64,000 bases of DNA from Prauserella halophila (GCF_024171895.1 NZ_JAMTCQ010000009.1:595318-659317), one strand, 5' to 3'. Positions 37,473 to 49,100 are shown, counted from the stretch's first letter. Numbers and translations are program-made. Notes: generated by a model from the letters alone, not told the origin.

Positions 37473-38512
37473 CAGGGCAACGGTGCCGAGTCGTCGTCCC
37501 CGTCGCCGTCGAAGTCGACCGACGAGAACGTGCGCAGCTTGTTCAGCCGGTGGTAGCCGTCGATCAGCCGCACGGTGCCGGACTTCGACCGCATCACGAT
37601 CGATTCGGTGGTCGCGCCGCCCGCGCGGTAGTGCACGCCGCGCAGCAGGTCGCCGTCGGTGATTCCGGTTGCGCAGAAGAACACGTTGTCGCCGCGCACC
37701 AGGTCGTCGGTGGTCAGCACCCGGTCGAGGTCGTGGCCCGCCTCGACCGCCTGTTGCCGTTCCTCGTCGTCCTTCGGCCACAGCCTGCCCTGCAGCTCAC
37801 CGCCGAGGCACTTCAGCGCGGCCGCGGCGATGATGCCCTCGGGGGTTCCGCCGATGCCGAGCAGCATGTCGACACCCGTCGTCGAGCGGGCCGCCGCGAT
37901 CGCGCCGGCGACGTCGCCGTCGCTGATGAAGCGGATGCGCGCGCCCGCCTCGCGGACCTCCTTGACGATCGATTCGTGCCGGGGCCGGTCCAGGATGCAC
38001 ACCGTGACGTCGGATGCGCTGCTCTGCTTGGCCTTCGCCACGCGGTGGATGTTCTCCGCGATCGGCGCGGCGAGGTCGACGACGCCCGCGGCCTCCGGAC
38101 CCACGGCCATCTTCTCCATGTAGAACACCGCCGACGGGTCGAACATGGCGCCCCGTTCGGCCACCGCCAGCACCGCCAGTGCGTTCGGCATGCCCTTGCT
38201 CATCAGCGTGGTGCCGTCGATCGGGTCCACGGCGACATCGCACTCCGGGCCGTCGCCGTTGCCCACCTCCTCGCCGTTGAACAGCATGGGCGCTTCGTCC
38301 TTCTCGCCCTCGCCGATCACGACCACACCGGACATCGACACGGTGCCGATGAGCTGGCGCATCGCGTCGACGGCTGCCCCGTCGCCACCGATCTTGTCGC
38401 CCTGCCCGACCCAGCGTCCCGCTGCCATCGCCGCCGCTTCGGTCACCCGGACGAGCTCCATGGCGAGGTTGCGGTCGGGCGTTTCGCCCCGTCTCGGCGT
38501 GCTGGTGGTCAT
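37472..38512 (-). CDS. glpX: Class II fructose-1,6-bisphosphatase
   Basis: 346 residues, GlpX family. Metal/phosphate motif [13 protein letters not shown] with the acidic ligands, plus [17 protein letters not shown] and a [20 protein letters not shown] loop. Reaction: fructose 1,6-bisphosphate to fructose 6-phosphate, cytosolic, gluconeogenesis; as in M. tuberculosis (Rv1099c) it is probably the only FBPase. ATG 38512. The trypsin gene is coupled behind it. Confidence 0.94.
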   Translation of the reverse strand: MTTSTPRRGETPDRNLAMELVRVTEAAAMAAGRWVGQGDKIGGDGAAVDAMRQLIGTVSMSGVVVIGEGEKDEAPMLFNGEEVGNGDGPECDVAVDPIDGTTLMSKGMPNALAVLAVAERGAMFDPSAVFYMEKMAVGPEAAGVVDLAAPIAENIHRVAKAKQSSASDVTVCILDRPRHESIVKEVREAGARIRFISDGDVAGAIAAARSTTGVDMLLGIGGTPEGIIAAAALKCLGGELQGRLWPKDDEERQQAVEAGHDLDRVLTTDDLVRGDNVFFCATGITDGDLLRGVHYRAGGATTESIVMRSKSGTVRLIDGYHRLNKLRTFSSVDFDGDGDDDSAPLP

Positions 38513-38629
38513 GCTGCCTCCCGAGGTGGGTATCGCGTGGGTGCGCGGTCGACGAAGATCGGCGCGGAAACTGCTTACAGCCTGCGCGAGCCTGTGTTCA
38601 TGGAGTTGTCAGAGACGTCACGTCAGGCG

Positions 38630-38920
38630 TCACTCCGACGCGTCGCCGCCCGAGCCGCCTGCGTCGGCATCGTCCTCAACCGTAGCCAGCGCGGCCTCGA
38701 TGCGCTCGCGGGCGCCTGCCAGGTGCGTTTCGCACAGGCGCGCCAGCTTCTCGCCGCGTTCCCACAACGCCAGTGACTGCTCGAGGGACAACCCACCCGC
38801 CTCGAGTTCGCGCACCACCTCGACCAGCTGGTCACGGGCCTGCTCGTAACCCAGGCCGGACAGGTCGTCGGGGGCACTGTCGGGGGCGCTGTCGGGGGTG
38901 TCGCCACCGGATTCGCTCAC
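38630..38920 (-). CDS. xseB: Exodeoxyribonuclease VII small subunit
   Basis: 96 residues. Coiled two-helix XseB core: [54 protein letters not shown]. Start GTG 38920 chosen; a longer frame to 38995 would overlap nothing but adds a non-conserved Arg-rich stretch. A short repeat [10 protein letters not shown] precedes the core. It binds XseA to form the single-strand-specific nuclease. It lies 76 bp downstream of xseA. Confidence 0.9.
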   Translation of the reverse strand: MSESGGDTPDSAPDSAPDDLSGLGYEQARDQLVEVVRELEAGGLSLEQSLALWERGEKLARLCETHLAGARERIEAALATVEDDADAGGSGGDASE

Positions 38921-38996
38921 GTCGCGGTTCGCCTCACGTCTCGGATGCGTGCCTGCCTGACGCCGTACCTGCGCCGAGGCCGGGTCCGGGCGCACA

Positions 38997-40259
38997 CTAC
39001 CGCGCGGTCGCCGAAACCGCGCCGTCGGTGACCCGCACCCGCAGTTCGGTGCCCTCGGCGACCTCGTCGACCGACCGCAGCACCTTCAGGTCACCGTCGG
39101 TGTCGACGTACTGCACCACCGCGTAGCCGCGTTCGAGGGTCGCCGACGGGCCGAGCGCCGTCAGTCGGGCGCGGGCGGCGGTCAAGGCACTCTGTTCCTG
39201 CGTCAGCGTGGTCATGACCGCCCGGCGGGCGCGTTCGACGTGCAGCGCGACGTCGGCCTCCCTGCGTTCGACCGGACCGTGCGGGTCTGCCAGGCAGGGA
39301 CGGCTGCGCAGCTGATCGAGCTGCCTGCGCTGACCGTCGACCCAGCCGTGCAGCGCCCGCCGCGCGCGGTCGCGCAGCTGGTGCACCCGCGTGGTTTCCT
39401 CCTGCACGTCGGGCACGATCGTCTTCGCCGCCCCCGTCGGCGTGGAGCAGCGCACGTCCGCCACGTTGTCGAGCAGCGGCGAGTCCGGCTCGTGGCCGAT
39501 GGCGCTGACGACCGGCGTGCCGGCCGCGGCGACCGCCCGGCACAGCGTCTCGTCCGAGAACGGCAGCAGATCCTCGACGCTGCCGCCGCCACGGGCGACG
39601 ACGATGACGTCGACCTCGGGATCGGCGTCGAGCTCCGACAGTGCCCGCACGACCTGCGGCACCGCCTTCGCGCCCTGCACCGCGGTGTTGAGGACGTGGA
39701 ACTTCGCCGCAGGCCAGCGGTTCTGCGCATTGGCCAGCACGTCGTGTTCGGCCGCGGAGGCACGGCCCGTGATCAGGCCGATGCCACGCGGCAGGAAGGG
39801 CAGCGGGCGCTTCCGTTCCTGCGCGAACAGGCCTTCGGCGTCGAGGAGTTTGCGGAGCCGTTCGATCCGCGCGAGCAGTTCGCCGATGCCGACCGCGCGG
39901 ATCTCACTCGCACGCAGGCTCAGCGTCCCGCGGCCCAGCCAGAACGACGGCCGCGCATGCACGAGCACACTCGCGCCCTCGCGCAGCGGAGGGTCGATCG
40001 AACGCAGCATGCGCTGTTGGCACGTCACCGACATCGACACGTCGGCGGCAGGGTCGCGCAGCGTCAGGAACGCCGTCTGCGTGCCGGGGCGCGCCGAGAT
40101 CTGCGTGATCTGCCCCTCGACCCACACCGAGCCGAGGCGATGGATCCAGTCGGCGATCTTGCGTGCGACCGTGCGGACCGGCCACGGATTGTCGGCCGTC
40201 GACGGCTGCGTGCCGGTGCTCTGCGAACCCTCCTGGGAACCTCGTGCGTCGGTGCTCAC
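38997..40259 (-). CDS. xseA: Exodeoxyribonuclease VII large subunit
   Basis: 420 residues. N-terminal OB fold ([36 protein letters not shown]), catalytic domain with [36 protein letters not shown] and [28 protein letters not shown], then the coiled C-terminus. Degrades single-stranded DNA in repair. GTG 40259 overlaps the preceding gene's TGA by 4 bp. Same order as Rv1107c-Rv1109c. Confidence 0.94.
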   Translation of the reverse strand: MSTDARGSQEGSQSTGTQPSTADNPWPVRTVARKIADWIHRLGSVWVEGQITQISARPGTQTAFLTLRDPAADVSMSVTCQQRMLRSIDPPLREGASVLVHARPSFWLGRGTLSLRASEIRAVGIGELLARIERLRKLLDAEGLFAQERKRPLPFLPRGIGLITGRASAAEHDVLANAQNRWPAAKFHVLNTAVQGAKAVPQVVRALSELDADPEVDVIVVARGGGSVEDLLPFSDETLCRAVAAAGTPVVSAIGHEPDSPLLDNVADVRCSTPTGAAKTIVPDVQEETTRVHQLRDRARRALHGWVDGQRRQLDQLRSRPCLADPHGPVERREADVALHVERARRAVMTTLTQEQSALTAARARLTALGPSATLERGYAVVQYVDTDGDLKVLRSVDEVAEGTELRVRVTDGAVSATAR

Positions 40260-41059
40260 GACGTGGTGGTCTCGCCGGTGGCGGTGGCGCCCGACTCGCC
40301 GGTCGGTTCGCTGTCGGGCACGGCGTCGGACCCGGTGTCGGAGGGCCCGGTATCGGAGGACCCGGTGTCGGATTCGGCCCGGACGTTGGCGATCCGGCGG
40401 GTCAGCATGCCCGTGAACGACGGCCGGTTCTCGTTGTCCCGCTCGTGGTCGAGGAGCTGCTCCAGCTCGTCGGCGGAGAACGAGCGCAGCCGGGAACGCA
40501 GCTCGGGCAGGCTCAGTGCGTCGTAGTCGGTCACCCCCGCCGGGCCCGAGCCGGTTGTCGACGGGATGGTTCCCGGCGCCGGCTCGGATTCGGTGCCGTT
40601 GGCGCCGTCGTCCGTGGTGCCGCCGGTGCCGCCGCCGGTGCCGGTCGAGGTCACGGTGCCGGTCGCCGCGATCCCGGTCTCGGTGCTGTCGAACTCCCCG
40701 TCCGCGTGTTCCTCGCCCAGCGCCTGCGATTCGGCGTCCCACGGGTCGTCGAACGTGGCCGCGGCTCCCGGTGCGTCGGACTCGGTCCAGGCGTCTGCCC
40801 GGGCGGCCGTGGGGTCGTCGTCCTCGTCGAACGTCGCCCAGTTGGGTTCGTCCTCCGCGCCGTGGAACGCGGCGAGGGCGTCATCGCCCTTGATCGCGAG
40901 CTCGGTGACGTGCTGCTGGACCCGCATCGAGGTCTGCAGCACCTGGCTCGCGACCGTGACCGGCAGCTCGGTGAGGTGTTTCGGCAGGTCACGAACCGTG
41001 TCGGCGGTCGAAGCGGCGAGGCCGGCCGCAACCCGCACCGGGAACGGGAAATGCTTCAT
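40256..41059 (-). CDS. Lipid-droplet-associated-type protein (Rv1109c-like)
   Basis: 267 residues. Conserved N-terminus [62 protein letters not shown], amphipathic and typical of a small actinobacterial family annotated as lipid-droplet-associated. Then a long acidic and Thr/Gly-rich region and a short C-terminal helix pair ([25 protein letters not shown]). ATG 41059. Function unknown beyond membrane or lipid association; the synteny with xseA is conserved. Confidence 0.8.
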   Translation of the reverse strand: MKHFPFPVRVAAGLAASTADTVRDLPKHLTELPVTVASQVLQTSMRVQQHVTELAIKGDDALAAFHGAEDEPNWATFDEDDDPTAARADAWTESDAPGAAATFDDPWDAESQALGEEHADGEFDSTETGIAATGTVTSTGTGGGTGGTTDDGANGTESEPAPGTIPSTTGSGPAGVTDYDALSLPELRSRLRSFSADELEQLLDHERDNENRPSFTGMLTRRIANVRAESDTGSSDTGPSDTGSDAVPDSEPTGESGATATGETTTS

Positions 41060-41240
41060 GCGCCAAGACTGCCGCACGCGGCTCCGGCTGCCCAGCCCCA
41101 CCCCGCTCCGCAGGTCCACGATCCGGTGTTCGGCTCGCCTCCGGTCCGTCACCACTCTCCGGGAGTGGCGCATGCCGGCGGCCGATGCCACACGCCTCGC
41201 GCGATGACGCCGCTTCCCTGCGGTCCGTACCCTGGAACCC

Positions 41241-42230
41241 ATGAGTGCAGCCAGCCCCAGCGGTGACCAGAACGGCAAGCGTGTGCTGCTCGCGAAGCCG
41301 CGCGGGTACTGCGCCGGTGTCGACCGTGCGGTGATCACGGTCGAGAAGGCGCTCGATATGTACGGCCCGCCCGTCTACGTCCGGAAAGAGATCGTCCACA
41401 ACCGGCATGTCGTGGACTCGCTGCGGGAACGGGGCGTGATCTTCGTCGACGAGACCACCGAGGTACCCGAGGGGGCGCTCATCGTGTTCTCGGCGCACGG
41501 GGTCTCGCCCGCGGTGCACGCCGAGGCCGAGCGGCGGAACCTGCAGACGATCGACGCGACGTGCCCGCTCGTGACGAAGGTGCACAAGGAGGTCAACCGG
41601 TTCGCCCGGGACGACTACGACATCATGCTGATCGGCCACCACGGCCACGAGGAGGTCGAGGGCACCTCGGGTGAGGCTCCCGAGCACGTGCAGCTCGTCG
41701 ACACTCCCGACGACGTCGCGCAGGTGCAGGTGCGCGATCCGGAGAAGGTCGTGTGGCTCTCGCAGACCACCCTGAGCGTCGACGAGACGATGGACCGGGT
41801 CGATCAACTGCGGGACCGGTTCCCCGGCATCGCCGACCCGCCGAGCGACGACATCTGTTACGCCACATCGAACCGTCAGGTGGCGGTCAAGGCGATGGCC
41901 GCGGAATGCGATCTCGTGCTGGTGGTGGGCTCGCGGAACTCGTCGAACTCGCAGCGGCTGGTCGAGGTCGCGCTGCAGGCCGGTGCCAGCGACGCACACC
42001 TGATCGACTACGCCAACGAGGTCGACCCGGCCTGGTTCGACGGCGTCACGACCATCGGCGTGACCAGCGGTGCGTCGGTGCCCGACGTGCTCGTGATGGA
42101 ACTGCTCGACGACCTGGCAGAGCGCGGCTGGGACGACGTGCAGGAAGTCACGACGGCGAACGAGAAGATCTCGTTCGCGCTGCCCCGCGAACTGCGCTCG
42201 GACAAGGAGACGCGCAGCAGCGTGCGCTGA
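41241..42230 (+). CDS. ispH: 4-hydroxy-3-methylbut-2-enyl diphosphate reductase
   Basis: 329 residues. Three cysteine ligands of the Fe-S cluster: Cys24 (GYCAGVDRA), Cys108 ([11 protein letters not shown]), Cys206 ([10 protein letters not shown]); active-site Glu in [11 protein letters not shown]. Last step of the MEP pathway, making IPP and DMAPP, which feed the prenyl synthase upstream in the window. It corresponds to Rv1110 (LytB2). A strong hairpin follows the gene. Confidence 0.95.
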   Translation: MSAASPSGDQNGKRVLLAKPRGYCAGVDRAVITVEKALDMYGPPVYVRKEIVHNRHVVDSLRERGVIFVDETTEVPEGALIVFSAHGVSPAVHAEAERRNLQTIDATCPLVTKVHKEVNRFARDDYDIMLIGHHGHEEVEGTSGEAPEHVQLVDTPDDVAQVQVRDPEKVVWLSQTTLSVDETMDRVDQLRDRFPGIADPPSDDICYATSNRQVAVKAMAAECDLVLVVGSRNSSNSQRLVEVALQAGASDAHLIDYANEVDPAWFDGVTTIGVTSGASVPDVLVMELLDDLAERGWDDVQEVTTANEKISFALPRELRSDKETRSSVR

Positions 42231-42320
42231 GCCCCCGGCCGCTCGGCGAGACCGTCACAGCCGGGCAACCGCAACCGCCGGAACACGAACGGCAACAACC
42301 GGAACACCCAGTGAGCCAGT

Positions 42321-42356
42321 GAGGCCGCCCGTCCCGATACCCGGGAGGGCGGCCTC
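42321..42356 (+). terminator. Terminator after ispH
   Basis: GAGGCCGCCC (42321-42330) and GGGCGGCCTC (42347-42356), 10-bp perfect stem with a 16-nt loop, 91 bp after the ispH stop. The remainder of the 257-bp gap to the DUF6542 gene stop shows two copies of CTCTCGACGCCCCGG but no gene. Confidence 0.75.
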
Positions 42357-42487
42357 ACCTCGTTTCGACGTGTCACGGCCGGTGCGCCGTCGTCCGGCGC
42401 TCTCGACGCCCCGGCTCTCGACGCCCCGGCTCTCGGACGACCCGGCCCTGGGCGGCTCGGCCCCTCGAGGATCCGGTCTTGGGCGAT

Positions 42488-43591
42488 TCAGTCCTCGGTG
42501 TCCCAGGGGCGGCGGCGCGGTTGATCGCGGCGCGGCCGCTCCGGTGGTGGCTCGGCCTCACGAGGACGCTTCGGCCGCTGCGGCGGCGGGTCCGGCCGCT
42601 CGCCGCGCGGTGGCCGCTGGGGACGCTTGGGCTCGCGGGCCGGGTCTTCGGGTGGTGTCCTCGGTGGCCTGCGGTCGGGAGGTGGCGTGCGCGTCCCACG
42701 GCCCTCGTCGGCGGGTCCGGGACGGCGGGGCGGCGGGCCCTCGCCCGGACCGCGCGGACCGCGGCCGGGAGGCCCGTCGGCGGGTGGCCGGCTCCGGCGC
42801 GGCGGTTCCCCTCGTCCCGGTGGGGCGTCCGGCCGGTCCTCGGGCGGGTGGGGCCTGCGCCGGCGCCCGGACGTTCCGGAATCACTCGCCGGACGCCGGG
42901 CTCCCGCGGCTCCCGCAGCGGGCGGGGCCGGGCCGTCGGCGCCGGCCGCCGTCTCGCCTTTGACCTTGTCGCCGGTGCTCCCGGGCTTGTCCTTCGACGG
43001 GCGCTTGTCCCCGGACGGGCGCTTGTCCCTGGGCGGGCGCTTGTCCTTGGCAGCAGCGGGGCGATCGCCGTCGTCCTCGTCGTCACGGGTGCGCTTGCGC
43101 TGCGAGCCGTTCTTCGCCGGTCGGTCGGGGTCGCGTTCACGGTGGATGCGGAAGACGCCGAGGGCGATCGTCAGGGCCGTCGTTATCGCCATCACCGGGA
43201 AGTTGTTGATCAGCGGGGTACTGACGGCCAGCACGTTGGCCAGCATGTCGTTGCTCTCCGGCAGCGACGTGCCCGTGAGCACGACCAGCGGCACGGTGAC
43301 AGCCATGACGAGCGGTGGCTGGACCATCGGCCCGAACAGGTTGCGCCGGCGTGCCGCGGCGACGGCCACGAGCGCGCCCGCGCCGTAGATCAACTGGAAC
43401 GGCAGTCCGAGACCGTCGCCCACCTGCGTGTTCAGTACCGCGCCCGCGATCGCCGTGACCAGGGCGAGCAGGATTGCTCCCCACCAGGGCAGACCGCGCC
43501 GGGCACCGAACACGAGACGCTCGTCCCATACGACGGGCTCGTCCTCGTTCGCGGCGTCAGGATCGCTACGGCGATCTCGTGTGGCGGTCAC
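42488..43591 (-). CDS. DUF6542-type membrane protein with Pro/Arg-rich tail
   Basis: 367 residues. The first about 155 residues contain four membrane helices (LPWWGAILLALVTAIAGAVL, LIYGAGALVAVAAA, PPLVMAVTVPLVVLTG, FPVMAITTALTIALGVFRI), the DUF6542 pattern found beside ispH/xseA in actinobacteria (Rv1111c type). The remaining 210 residues are a charged Lys/Arg/Pro/Gly tail with short repeats (RPPRDKRPSGDKRPSKDK), probably cytoplasmic and disordered. Function unknown. Confidence 0.8.
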   Translation of the reverse strand: MTATRDRRSDPDAANEDEPVVWDERLVFGARRGLPWWGAILLALVTAIAGAVLNTQVGDGLGLPFQLIYGAGALVAVAAARRRNLFGPMVQPPLVMAVTVPLVVLTGTSLPESNDMLANVLAVSTPLINNFPVMAITTALTIALGVFRIHRERDPDRPAKNGSQRKRTRDDEDDGDRPAAAKDKRPPRDKRPSGDKRPSKDKPGSTGDKVKGETAAGADGPAPPAAGAAGARRPASDSGTSGRRRRPHPPEDRPDAPPGRGEPPRRSRPPADGPPGRGPRGPGEGPPPRRPGPADEGRGTRTPPPDRRPPRTPPEDPAREPKRPQRPPRGERPDPPPQRPKRPREAEPPPERPRRDQPRRRPWDTED

Positions 43592-43816
43592 AGGGCAACA
43601 CCGTAGCCGGTAGATCGGCCACGACTGTTATGGATCCTCGACGTTCGTCGTACCGAGTGGCCCGCGAAGGCCCTGTTTCGTGACCTGTCGCACAACCGCG
43701 GTGCATCGTGGGGGCGACCCGAGTCCGTGCCCGGGGACCGGGACGTTTCGCCGAATTACCGGTTCGTCGGGCCGCGGGTTCGGTAGCGGTCCCGTCCGGT
43801 CCGGAGCCGGTGGGGC

Positions 43817-44734
43817 TCAGTTGGCGGTGGCCTCGTCGTTCTTCCGGACGGCCGGGACCGGTGCCGGGCTGGCTGCGGCCTCCGTCAGTGGTGCGACCGT
43901 GCCACGGAAGTTCTCGAGTGCCTCCAGCTCCCGCTTACGGGCGGACAGGAACCGCTGCAGATGGGTGCTCGACAGGTTCACGGCGTCGACGGCCCCGGCG
44001 GCCGCGCGGTGCGCCGACGCCGCGGAGGACCGCACCTGTTCGACATCGTCCAACAGTGTGCGTTCCGTCGCGGCGAACATGGCCGCCGACGCGATGACGG
44101 CGAAGCCGGTCGGCCCGCACAGGAACACGCGCCGGTCGAGCATCCAGCGCAGCAGTTCGGGGTCGGTGTCGAGTGCGGCGACCACCGCGGCGTCGGACGG
44201 CACGAACATGACCGTGCCGTAGATCGCGTCGGCCCAGCGCTGATAGCCCTTTCCCGCCAGTTCGGTCGCGCGGGACCGCAGGTTCCGCACGTGGACGCGC
44301 AGGGCGTCGGCGCGCTCGTCCGGGTCGTCGGTCTCGACGGCCTCGGCCCAGATCGCGAGGCTCGCCTTGGCGTCGACCGGCACCGTGCGGTCACCGCCGA
44401 CCCGCAGCACCATGTCCGGCTTCGCCGCGCCGCCGCCGGCGAGGTCGGTCTGCAGGGTGTAGTGCAGGCCCTCGCGCAGTCCCAGCGCACGCGCCGTCTC
44501 CACCAGCACGTGTTCGCCGAGCTCACCCCGGCCGCTGATCGAGGCGAACGCGACCTCGTACCGGCGGAGCGCCGCCTGCTGCTGGTCGAGCTTCACCCGT
44601 TCCGCCTCGACCTGCCTGGCGGCGGCGTCCGCACGGCGCATGCCGTCCTGGTACAGGCGCCACAACAGGACGACCGCACCCGCCAGCAGGGCCGCGGCCA
44701 CCGTTGCGACCGCGGCGAACACCGTCGAAGCCAC
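43817..44734 (-). CDS. rmuC: RmuC-family DNA recombination protein
   Basis: 305 residues, shorter than the usual 370-480. One N-terminal membrane anchor (TVFAAVATVAAALLAGAVVLLW), a coiled coil (ADAAARQVEAERVKLDQQQAALRRYE), then the RmuC nuclease-like domain: GRGELGEHVLVETARALGL, KPDMVLRVGGDRTVPVDAKASLAIW and VMFVPSDAAVVAALDTDP. The D...DAK motif is that of the PD-(D/E)xK fold. RmuC limits inversions in E. coli. Divergent from sbcDC. The short 203-bp region after the gene (43614-43816) has nothing else visible. Confidence 0.85.
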   Translation of the reverse strand: MASTVFAAVATVAAALLAGAVVLLWRLYQDGMRRADAAARQVEAERVKLDQQQAALRRYEVAFASISGRGELGEHVLVETARALGLREGLHYTLQTDLAGGGAAKPDMVLRVGGDRTVPVDAKASLAIWAEAVETDDPDERADALRVHVRNLRSRATELAGKGYQRWADAIYGTVMFVPSDAAVVAALDTDPELLRWMLDRRVFLCGPTGFAVIASAAMFAATERTLLDDVEQVRSSAASAHRAAAGAVDAVNLSSTHLQRFLSARKRELEALENFRGTVAPLTEAAASPAPVPAVRKNDEATAN

Positions 44735-44795
44735 AGGACACGCTCCTCATTCGTCGATCCTCGCCGGGCCCGTCGAGCCGGCGACGTGCCGGCGA

Positions 44796-44847
44796 CATGC
44801 CGTGCCGACCATGCCGTGCCGACCATGCCGTGCCGACCATGCCGTGC
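44796..44847. repeat. Tandem 14-bp repeat between rmuC and sbcD
   Basis: CATGCCGTGCCGAC repeated three times and a partial fourth copy (44796-44847). It lies in the 271-bp divergent gap, so it sits in one of the promoters or leaders. A slippage-prone minisatellite-like stretch. Confidence 0.85.
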
Positions 44848-45005
44848 GAGTCACGCGGGGCACGCCGGGCCTGGTTGCATCATGGCGGATGCCCCCGACA
44901 GAAAGCGGCCACTCGGCACTCGTACCCTAGTGTGAACACACGTTCGAGTGACACGCCGGGTGGGTGTTCCCGGTTCTGTCGGTGCCGGGCCCTAGCGTTG
45001 ATCCC

Positions 45006-46184
45006 GTGCGAATGCTCCATACCTCCGACTGGCACGTGGGACGAACCTTCCACGGCGCGGACCTGCTCACCGAACAGGACACGGTCCTCCAGCACCTCGC
45101 CGGCCTCGTCGCCGACGAGTCGGTCGACGTCGTCCTCGTCTCCGGCGACATCTACGACCGCGCCGTGCCGTCCGCGGAGGCCGTGCGGGTCGCGACCGCG
45201 GGCATGCGGCGGATCCGCGAGGCGGGGGCGGAACTCGTGCTGACGTCGGGCAACCACGATTCCGCAGCCCGGCTCGGGGCCTTCGCCGAGTTCGCCGCCT
45301 CCGGTGGTCTGCACCTGCGGACGACCGTCGCCGGCATCGCCGAGCCGGTGGTTTTCGACGGCGGCGACGCGCCGGTGGCGGTGTACGGGATTCCGTATCT
45401 GGAACCGGAGACCGCCAGGCACGCGCTCGGCATCGAGGACAGGGGACACACGGCGGTGCTGACGGAGGCGATGCGCCGGGTACGCGCGGACCTGGCGGGC
45501 CGGCCCCCGGGCACCCGCTCGGTCGTGCTCGCGCACGCGTTCGTCACCGGCGGAGCCGGGTGCGATTCGGAACGGACGATCGCCGTGGGCGGTGTGGAGC
45601 AGGTTCCGGGGTCCGTGTTCGACGGTGTCGACTACGTCGCACTGGGGCATCTGCACGGAGCGCAGGTGCTGGACGAGCACCTGCGTTACTCGGGAAGTCC
45701 GCTCGCGTACTCGTTCTCCGAGATGGCGCAACGGAAATCGGTGTTCCTGTTCGATGTGGACTCCGGCGGTGCCGGCGAGGTGAGCCGCCGTGATTTGCCG
45801 GTGCCACGGCCGCTCGCGACGATGCGGGGCGAGCTCGAGGAACTGCTCGCGGCGCCCGAACACGCGGAGCACGTCGACAGTTTCGTGTCGGCGACGCTGA
45901 CCGACCGGGTCAGGCCCGTCGACGCGATGCGCAGGCTCCGGGACCGGTTCCCGTACGCGGTGCACCTGGACTGGGAACCGGAGGGAGCGGAGACGGCCGT
46001 GCTGCGGTACGCCGAGGCCGTCCGCGGCCGGTCGGACACCGAGATCGCACGGGGCTTCCTCGACGACTGCCGGAACTCTCCGCCGAACGACCGGGAGGAG
46101 GAACTGCTCGTGGCGGCACTGGAATCCGCGGGCAAGCACGACCCGGGACAGGACGACCCGGGCAAGGACGGTGAGCCGCGATGA
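45006..46184 (+). CDS. sbcD: SbcD nuclease subunit
   Basis: 392 residues. Metallophosphoesterase core with the metal-ligand motifs HTSDWHVGR, VLVSGDIYDRA, TSGNHDSAARL, VLAHAF and ALGHLHGAQ. It forms the SbcCD (Mre11-Rad50-like) complex that cleaves hairpins and trims blocked DNA ends. GTG 45006 chosen (VRMLHTSDWHVGR is the family start). Terminal Asp/Gly/Lys repeat (HDPGQDDPGKDGEPR). TGA overlaps the sbcC ATG by 4 bp. Confidence 0.95.
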   Translation: MRMLHTSDWHVGRTFHGADLLTEQDTVLQHLAGLVADESVDVVLVSGDIYDRAVPSAEAVRVATAGMRRIREAGAELVLTSGNHDSAARLGAFAEFAASGGLHLRTTVAGIAEPVVFDGGDAPVAVYGIPYLEPETARHALGIEDRGHTAVLTEAMRRVRADLAGRPPGTRSVVLAHAFVTGGAGCDSERTIAVGGVEQVPGSVFDGVDYVALGHLHGAQVLDEHLRYSGSPLAYSFSEMAQRKSVFLFDVDSGGAGEVSRRDLPVPRPLATMRGELEELLAAPEHAEHVDSFVSATLTDRVRPVDAMRRLRDRFPYAVHLDWEPEGAETAVLRYAEAVRGRSDTEIARGFLDDCRNSPPNDREEELLVAALESAGKHDPGQDDPGKDGEPR

Positions 46185-49100
46185 GGCTGCACCGGCTGGA
46201 GGTCTCGGCGTTCGGCCCGTACGCGGGACGTGAGGTCGTCGACTTCGATGCGCTCGGAGCCGACGGGCTGTTCCTGCTGCACGGCGATACGGGCGCGGGC
46301 AAGACGACCTTGCTGGATGCCGTGGCGTTCGCGCTGTTCGGGAAGGTCCCCGGCGCACGGGCCGATGCCAAGCGGTTCCGCTGCGATGTGGCCGAGCGCG
46401 GCACGTCGACCGAGGTCACGCTGGAGCTGACGGTGCAGGGGCACCGGTTCCGGATCGTGCGCAACCCCGAGTACGAACGGCCGAAGTTGCGTGGCGACGG
46501 CACCACGAAACAGCAGGCGAAGGCGTCGCTGACGTGGCTCGACGACCCGCCGAGCGGACAACCGCCGGAGGGGGTCACGCGCATCGACGAGGTCGCCCGC
46601 ACCGTGGAGCGGCTGCTCGGCATGACCGGTGACCAGTTCTTCCAGGTGGTGCTGCTGCCGCAGGGCGAGTTCGCGCGGTTCCTGCGGGCCGAGACGAAGG
46701 AACGCGAGGAGCTGCTGGAGAAGCTCTTCGGCACGCAGCGGTTCTTCGAGGCCGAGAAGTGGTTCAGCGAACGTCGTCAGAGCAAGCGGCGGGAGCTGAA
46801 CGAGCGCAGGCAGTCGGTGCGGGAATGGCTGGCGCGGATCGGCCAGGTCGCGGGCGAGGAACCGCCGGACGACGGCGCCGCCGACTGGGTGGCCGACGTG
46901 CGCGGCCGCGTGGCCGCGGCGGTGGCCGAGGCGAAGGCGGCGGCCGACGAGTCGGCCACGGCACGGGAACGCACGGCGGCGGAGCTCGACGCACGGCGGA
47001 GCGAGGCGGACCGGCTGCGCCGGGTGCGCAATGCTCACGAGAGCCTGGCCGAGCTGGCGAAGGAAGCGGACCTGCGCGCCGAGTGGAAAGCCGAACTGGC
47101 GGCCGCGAGGCGGGCGTCGGCGGTGACCGGCCTCGCCGCGGAGGCCGACCGGCAGCGCACCAGACTGACCCGGGCGCTCGAACAGGACGAGCGGGCACGC
47201 GAGACGTTGGCCGCCCGCGGGCGCGGCGACGGCCGGGTGGGTTCGGAACTCGACGGCGGTGAGCCCGACGTCGCAGCTCTGCGTACCCGTGCGGGCGAGG
47301 TTCGCGAAGACGCGGGCGCGCTGGCCGGGCTCGTCGAGGAGGCGCAGCAGCAGGTCCGGGACCGCAAGCGGCTGCAGCAACTGGGGGAGATCGCCGAACA
47401 CGCGACGGCGCAGGCGGCGGCACTGGGCGAGAAGCTGGCCGGACTGCCGGAACACACGCGGCAGCTGCGGACCGAGCTGGACGCCGCGGCGGAGGCGGCG
47501 GTGCGGCTCGACGCCGTCCGGACACGCGAGGCCGAACTGGCCCGCGTGCTGGGGGAGGCCGAGCGGGTTCCGACGTTGGAACAGGAAGCCGCGGGTGCCC
47601 GTGAGGCGGAGCAGGCGGCGATCGACGCGCACCAGTCGGCGCGCGAGGCGCTGCTCGACCTGCGGGCGCGGCGGCTCGCCGGGATGGCGGGCGAGCTCGC
47701 GGGCGAGCTGCAGGACGGCGAGCCCTGCGCCGTGTGCGGCTCGGAGGACCACCCGGCTCCCGCGGCGGGCGGTGACGGCGTGGGCGAAGCGGAGGAACGT
47801 GCCGCCACCGAGGCCGAACAGGCCGCGGAACAGCGCCGGAGCCGGGCGGCGACCGCCCGGCACGAGGCGGACACGGCGCTCGCTGCCGTCGTCGAACGTC
47901 TCCAGGACCGAACCGCCGGACAGGTGCGCACCGAACTCGACGAGGTTCGCCACGAGCTGGCCACGCTGACCGAGTCGGCGGTCCGCAAGGACCGGCTCGA
48001 GGAACTCGTGCGCGCCGATGAGGCCGAGTACGAGGACCTCACCGCCCGGCGGACGTCGGCCGAGCGAGAGGCGGCCGCGGCGGAGGAACAGCGGCGCGCG
48101 CTCGCCGAACAGGTGGAGCGGCAGGAACGGCGGCTCGACGAGGCGGCGGGCGAGTTCGACGATGTCGCGGCGCGCCGGGCGCACCTGACGGAGCTGGCCG
48201 ATGCGCTCGACGGGCTGGCGGACGTCAGAACGGAGCTGCGAGCCGCCCGCGAACGCGTCGACGAGCATGCGGCGGCCGCCGCGCAGGCGGCGCGGACGGC
48301 AGAGTTCGCCGACGTCGAGGAAGCTCTGGCGGCTGCCCGTGATCAGCAGCGGATCGCCGAGCTCGACCAGTCGCTCGCCGATGCCCAACAGGCGGAGGCG
48401 ACGGCCCGCGCCGTGCTGGCCGAACCGGAGCTGGCGGACGTCGAGCCCGACCGGGTGGTCGACGTCGAATCGGCGCGGCAGGCGGCGGAACAGGCGCGGG
48501 AGCGGGCCGAGCAGGACGTGGCGGCGCTGCAGAAGCACACCGAGCGCGGCCGTGAGCTCGACACACTCGCGGGCGAACTGGACGCCGTGCTGCGTGAACT
48601 CGCGCCCGCCGAGGAGGAGTTCGCGGAGCTGGACGCGTTGACCGACGTCGTCAACGGCCGGGGACAGAACGCCCGCCGCATGTCGCTGCGGTCGTACGTG
48701 CTGGCGGCCAGGCTCGAGGAGGTCGCGGTCGCGGCGACGGCCCGGCTGCGTTCGATGAGCCACGGGCGGTACTCGTTCGTCCACTCCGACGCCCCGGGCA
48801 GTCACGGCAAGAGCGGCGGGCTCGGCCTGGACGTGCTCGACGACTATTCCGGGATGGTGCGCTCGGCGAAGACGCTGTCCGGCGGGGAGTCGTTCCTGGC
48901 GTCGCTGTCGCTGGCGCTCGGTCTGGCCGATGTCGTGGCCGCCGAAACCGGCGGGGCACTGCTGGACACGCTGTTCGTGGACGAGGGCTTCGGCACGCTG
49001 GACGGGGAGACCCTCGATGTGGTCATGGACGTGCTCGACGACCTGCGCGCGGGCGGTCGGGTCGTCGGGTTGGTGTCGCACGTCGAGGAGCTCCGGCAGC

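Noticed and set aside
42395..42440. Tandem CTCTCGACGCCCCGG after ispH as a regulatory array
   Set aside because: Only two close copies in a terminator region; likely simple duplication without a function I can support.
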